This document shows positions 15,097-18,213 of a stretch of 18,213 nucleotides of DNA, in pieces. Each line of letters begins with the position of its first letter. The stretch's first letter is position 1. The notes beneath the pieces were generated by a model that was not told the DNA's origin, ran no database searches, and saw nothing but the letters and a program-made list of their open reading frames with translations. Position numbers and translations under genes: made by a program. The DNA comes from Chloroflexota bacterium. GTDB lineage: Bacteria > Chloroflexota > Anaerolineae > Anaerolineales > Villigracilaceae. The DNA lies in contig JAIWOB010000080.1 in the NCBI GenBank assembly GCA_020217065.1, positions 1 through 18,213 of the forward strand, in the 5' to 3' direction.

Positions 15097-15513
15097 ATGC
15101 CGACAGTCAATCAAATGGTCCGCAAAGGACGCAAGAATAGCAAGACCAAGAGCAAGGCGCCCGCCCTGCAATTTACGCTGAACAGTTTCCGTCAACGCCG
15201 CATCCGGCAGGATAAGGGCGCTCCGCAGAAACGCGGCGTATGCACTGTGGTTCGCACCACCACGCCTAAAAAGCCAAACTCGGCGTTGCGAAAAATCGCG
15301 CGCGTACGCTTAACCAACGGCATAGAGGTCACGGCGTATATTCCCGGCGAAGGTCACCAATTGCAGGAACACTCTGTAGTCCTGGTGCGCGGCGGGCGCG
15401 TCAAAGACCTTCCGGGCGTGCGTTATCACATTGTTCGCGGTTCTCTCGACACGACCGGCGTCGCCAATCGTAAGCAGGGACGTTCCAAGTATGGCGCCAA
15501 ACGCCCGAAGTAA
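15097..15513 (+). CDS. rpsL: 30S ribosomal protein S12
   Basis: 138 residues. Two ATGs are adjacent (15094 and 15097); GGAGG at 15087-15091 is 2 bases from the first but 5 from the second, so 15097 is chosen, giving MPTVNQ as in other S12 proteins. S12 sits at the decoding centre and contributes to tRNA selection. The signature [13 protein letters not shown] starts at residue 54 and [17 protein letters not shown] at 99, with Lys59 and Lys103 at the positions whose mutation gives streptomycin resistance, so the sequence looks drug-sensitive. Compared with E. coli it has about 14 extra residues before PQKRGVC (roughly 25-42), as Firmicutes and Actinobacteria do. It is the first gene of the str operon; rpsG follows after 19 bases. 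Confidence 0.98.
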   Translation: MPTVNQMVRKGRKNSKTKSKAPALQFTLNSFRQRRIRQDKGAPQKRGVCTVVRTTTPKKPNSALRKIARVRLTNGIEVTAYIPGEGHQLQEHSVVLVRGGRVKDLPGVRYHIVRGSLDTTGVANRKQGRSKYGAKRPK

Positions 15514-15532
15514 AAACGAGATGGAGTAGAGT

Positions 15533-16000
15533 ATGCGTAGAGCAAAACCCGAAAAACGGGAAATTCTTCCCGACAGCCGATATAACAGCGTGACCCTTCA
15601 AACCATGGTGCAGCATGTGCTTAAACGTGGGAAGAAAAGCCTTGCCGTCCGTTTGGTGTACGACGCCATGGATTTGGTCAAAGAGCGCACTCAAAAGAAT
15701 CCCATCGAAGTCTTCGACGGAGCGCTGAAAAACGTTGGACCGGTGATGGAAGTCCGTCCGCGCCGCGTGGGCGGCGCCACCTATCAGGTGCCGATGGAAG
15801 TATCCGCAGACCGCCGCACGACCCTGGCTTTGCGCTGGATTCTTTCCGCTGCGCGGGACCGTTCCGGCAAATCCTTTTCCGATAAACTTGCCTCCGAATT
15901 GATTGACGCTTTTAACGAAACAGGCGCCGCCATCCGCAAACGCGATGAAGCGCATAAAATGGCTGAAGCCAACCGCGCCTTTTCGCATTATCGTGTTTAA
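15533..16000 (+). CDS. rpsG: 30S ribosomal protein S7
   Basis: 155 residues, normal length. S7 is a primary binder of the 16S rRNA 3' major domain and nucleates assembly of the 30S head near the E site. Family blocks are visible: REILPDSRYNSV near residue 10, LKRGKKSLAVRLVYDA at 30-45, GPVMEVRPRRVGGATYQVP at 69-87 and a C-terminal AEANRAFSHYR. GGAG at 15523-15526, 6 bases before the ATG, supports the start. It is 19 bases after rpsL and 28 before fusA, the usual str operon order. In E. coli S7 represses this operon by binding the rpsL-rpsG gap; the gap here is too short to hold that element, so any feedback would have to act elsewhere, for example in the rpsL leader. Confidence 0.98.
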   Translation: MRRAKPEKREILPDSRYNSVTLQTMVQHVLKRGKKSLAVRLVYDAMDLVKERTQKNPIEVFDGALKNVGPVMEVRPRRVGGATYQVPMEVSADRRTTLALRWILSAARDRSGKSFSDKLASELIDAFNETGAAIRKRDEAHKMAEANRAFSHYRV

Positions 16001-16028
16001 TGTTATAGATAGAAAGTAAAGAACAGAA

Positions 16029-18101
16029 ATGGCGCGCCTGCATCCATTGGAAAAATATCGAAATATTGGCATTATTGCCCACATTGACGCCGGAAAAACG
16101 ACGACGACCGAGCGTATCATGTTCTATACAGGCATGACGCATCGAATCGGTTCCGTGGATGAAGGCACAACCGTCACCGATTGGATGGTCCAAGAGAGAG
16201 AACGAGGCATCACAATTGTCTCGGCGGCTGTCTCTGCGGAATGGAACGGGCATCAAATCAATATTATTGACACGCCTGGTCATATTGACTTTACCGCCGA
16301 AGTGCAGCGTTCCCTGCGCGTTTTGGACGGCGGCGTGGTGGTCTTTGACGCCGTTCAAGGCGTCGAACCGCAATCGGAAACCGTCTGGCGTCAAGCGGAC
16401 CGCTATGGCGTCCCGCGTATTTGTTTCGTCAACAAAATGGACCGCGTCGGCGCGTCTTACGAACGCACGATTGAGACGATAATTGACCGTCTTGGCGCAA
16501 ATCCGATTCCCATGCAAATTCCCATTGGGTTTGAAGCCGGTTTTAAGGGAGTCGTCAACCTGCTTGAGATGAAAGCGGTGGTCTGGCAGGACGACCTCGG
16601 CAAAGAACCCCAGGTTGTTGAGATTCCTGAGGATTTGAAAGACGCGGCGAAGGAAGCCCGCGCTAAAATGGTCGAAAAAATCGCGGAAATTGACGACGAT
16701 TTGACCATGAAATTTCTCGAAGGCCATGAACTCGGCGTCGAGGAATTGAAGCTGGCTTTACGTAAGGGCGTGCTGGCGAACAAGGCGACGCCGGTTTTTT
16801 GCGGCTCTTCGCTGAAAAATAAGGGCGTTCAAGTTTTGCTGGACGCTGTGGTGGATTATCTTCCTTCTCCAGCGGATAAACCCTTCATCACCGTGTCTGA
16901 GCCGGACAACCCGGAAAACGCTTTTGAAGTCCCCGCCCGCGACGACGCGCCCCTGGCGGCGTTGGTTTTCAAGATTGTGACTGACCCTTACGTTGGACGC
17001 CTTGCCTATATCCGCGTTTACTCTGGCGTTTTAACTCAAGGGCAGACTGTGTTGAACAGCACGAAGGGGAAAAAAGAACGCATTGGGCGCTTAATTCGTA
17101 TGCACGCCGACCATCGCGAGGATGTGACTGAAATTCGCGCCGGCGATATCGGCGCAGTGCTTGGTTTCAAGGAAAGCTTTACCGGCGACACCCTGTGCGA
17201 CAATAAGCGTCTTGTTCTTGAGACCATCTCCTTTCCGGAACCCGTCATTTCGATTGCCATCGAGCCAAAAAGCACGGCTGACCAGGAAAAAATGGGGGAA
17301 GCCCTCCGCAAACTCGCAGAAGAAGACCCGACCTTGCATGTCAGTTCGGACGAGGACTCGGGGCAGACCATTTTGCGCGGAATGGGCGAACTTCACCTTG
17401 ACATCGTCGTGGACCGTTTATTGCGGGAATTTCGCGTGCAGGCAAACGTCGGCGCTCCCCGCGTAGCCTTCCGCGAGTCGATAACGAAACCAGTTAAAGA
17501 AGTCAACTATAAGTACGCCAAGCAGTCCGGCGGCAAGGGGCAGTATGGGCATGTCGTCTTCTCCCTCGAACCTGGCGAACGCGGCAGCGGTATTATTTTT
17601 GAGAACAAGATTGTCGGCGGCGTTATCCCCAAGGAATACATTCCCGCCGTGGAAAAGGGCTTCAAAGAAGCGGCTGAAGCCGGCGTCCTTGCGGGCTACC
17701 CGGTCGTTGACGTTAAGATTACCCTCTTTGACGGCTCTTACCATGAAGTTGATTCCAGCGAAATGGCGTTCAAAATGGCCGCCATCTTAGGGTTCAAGGA
17801 GGGCATTCAGAAAGGCTTGCCCATCTTGCTCGAACCCATGATGAAAGTTGAAGTGGTGGTGCCGGAAGAATATCTTGGCGACGTGATGGGGCAAATTAAT
17901 AGCCGCCGCGGATTAATTCAAGGGATGGAAGTCCGCATGGGCAACGCCCAAGCGGTCAAGGCGATGGTTCCGCTTGCCGAAATGTTTGGATACGCAACCC
18001 AGCTGCGTTCCGCCACCCAGGGACGCGGCGTGTTTAACATGGAATTCGACCACTATGCGCCGGTATCGCAGTCAGTGGCGGAAGAAATTTTGAAAGCATA
18101 G
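16029..18101 (+). CDS. fusA: Elongation factor G
   Basis: 690 residues, close to T. thermophilus EF-G (691). This GTPase drives ribosomal translocation and, with ribosome recycling factor, subunit splitting. G motifs: P-loop AHIDAGKT at residues 17-24, switch I with RERGITI at 58-64, DTPGH at 81-85 (catalytic His85), and NKMD at 135-138. Domain II follows from about 290, and domain IV contains the SGGKGQYGH segment beginning near residue 498 that leads to the tip contacting the decoding site. It starts 28 bases after rpsG. The region before the ATG is purine-rich (AGAAAGTAAAGAA) but has no strong Shine-Dalgarno, which is unusual for so highly expressed a gene; translational coupling to rpsG is possible. 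Confidence 0.98.
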   Translation: MARLHPLEKYRNIGIIAHIDAGKTTTTERIMFYTGMTHRIGSVDEGTTVTDWMVQERERGITIVSAAVSAEWNGHQINIIDTPGHIDFTAEVQRSLRVLDGGVVVFDAVQGVEPQSETVWRQADRYGVPRICFVNKMDRVGASYERTIETIIDRLGANPIPMQIPIGFEAGFKGVVNLLEMKAVVWQDDLGKEPQVVEIPEDLKDAAKEARAKMVEKIAEIDDDLTMKFLEGHELGVEELKLALRKGVLANKATPVFCGSSLKNKGVQVLLDAVVDYLPSPADKPFITVSEPDNPENAFEVPARDDAPLAALVFKIVTDPYVGRLAYIRVYSGVLTQGQTVLNSTKGKKERIGRLIRMHADHREDVTEIRAGDIGAVLGFKESFTGDTLCDNKRLVLETISFPEPVISIAIEPKSTADQEKMGEALRKLAEEDPTLHVSSDEDSGQTILRGMGELHLDIVVDRLLREFRVQANVGAPRVAFRESITKPVKEVNYKYAKQSGGKGQYGHVVFSLEPGERGSGIIFENKIVGGVIPKEYIPAVEKGFKEAAEAGVLAGYPVVDVKITLFDGSYHEVDSSEMAFKMAAILGFKEGIQKGLPILLEPMMKVEVVVPEEYLGDVMGQINSRRGLIQGMEVRMGNAQAVKAMVPLAEMFGYATQLRSATQGRGVFNMEFDHYAPVSQSVAEEILKA

Positions 18102-18136
18102 TTCTTTTTTCATGAATAATTAAGGAGTTAAAGATT

Positions 18137-18213
18137 ATGGCGAAGGCAAAATTTGACCGCAGCAAACCGCATCTGAACGTAGGGACGATGGGACACATCG
18201 ACCATGGGAAGAC
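18137..18213 (+). CDS. tuf: Elongation factor Tu, 3' end cut by window edge
   Basis: Only the first 25 codons are in the window. They read [16 protein letters not shown], followed by the P-loop GHIDHGKT, which is the diagnostic start of EF-Tu, the GTPase that delivers aminoacyl-tRNA to the ribosome. AGGAG at 18123-18127 lies 9 bases before the ATG. It follows fusA by 35 bases, the standard end of the str operon. Confidence 0.95.
   Translation, partial: MAKAKFDRSKPHLNVGTMGHIDHGK

Noticed and set aside
1..18213. Mobile elements, CRISPR arrays, defence islands or prophage
   Set aside because: No transposase, integrase, terminal inverted repeats, regular short repeats with spacers, or defence genes were found; the lone HNH protein has no such partners.

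Overview
This 18.2 kb window is a chromosomal, mostly housekeeping region. The best fit is a member of the Chloroflexota, probably class Anaerolineae. This is inferred from protein style: the HNH endonuclease sequence, the RpoB with an extra module, the S12 with a Gram-positive-like loop, a TyrZ-type TyrRS, and a very long PAS/GAF/HD-GYP sensor. No search was run. No phage, transposon, CRISPR or other mobile element is visible.

Layout. (1) 1-3530, accessory genes: the end of a SpoIIM-like membrane protein and an RNase Z-like metallo-beta-lactamase (both +), a convergent HNH endonuclease (-), then a TIGR01777-type epimerase and a small lipoprotein (+). (2) 3519-4975: tyrS with its own promoter, a 14-codon leader ORF holding two Tyr codons, mutually exclusive RNA hairpins, and an intrinsic terminator upstream of the gene. 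This looks like a complete ribosome-mediated tyrosine attenuator. (3) 4968-10424 (-): an 1818-residue membrane-anchored PAS/GAF protein ending in a catalytically intact HD-GYP c-di-GMP phosphodiesterase; three of its GAF modules are tandem repeats with an exact 495 bp spacing. (4) 10466-10868 (-): a tRNA-Phe, tRNA-Gly, tRNA-Cys operon with promoter and terminator, divergent from rpoB. (5) 10916-18213 (+): rpoB with a near-consensus promoter, then the str operon rpsL-rpsG-fusA-tuf (tuf is cut by the window edge). rpoC is not between rpoB and rpsL, and rplJ/rplL are not upstream of rpoB.

How the genes work together: the right half is the transcription and translation core (RNA polymerase beta, S12, S7, EF-G, EF-Tu, three tRNAs), and tyrS supplies Tyr-tRNA. 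The HD-GYP sensor is a separate signalling gene placed between these blocks. The points most worth following up are the tyrS leader, the internally duplicated RpoB insertion together with the missing rpoC, the C55 T-loop in tRNA-Phe, and the 14 bp palindrome over the sensor gene's start region.
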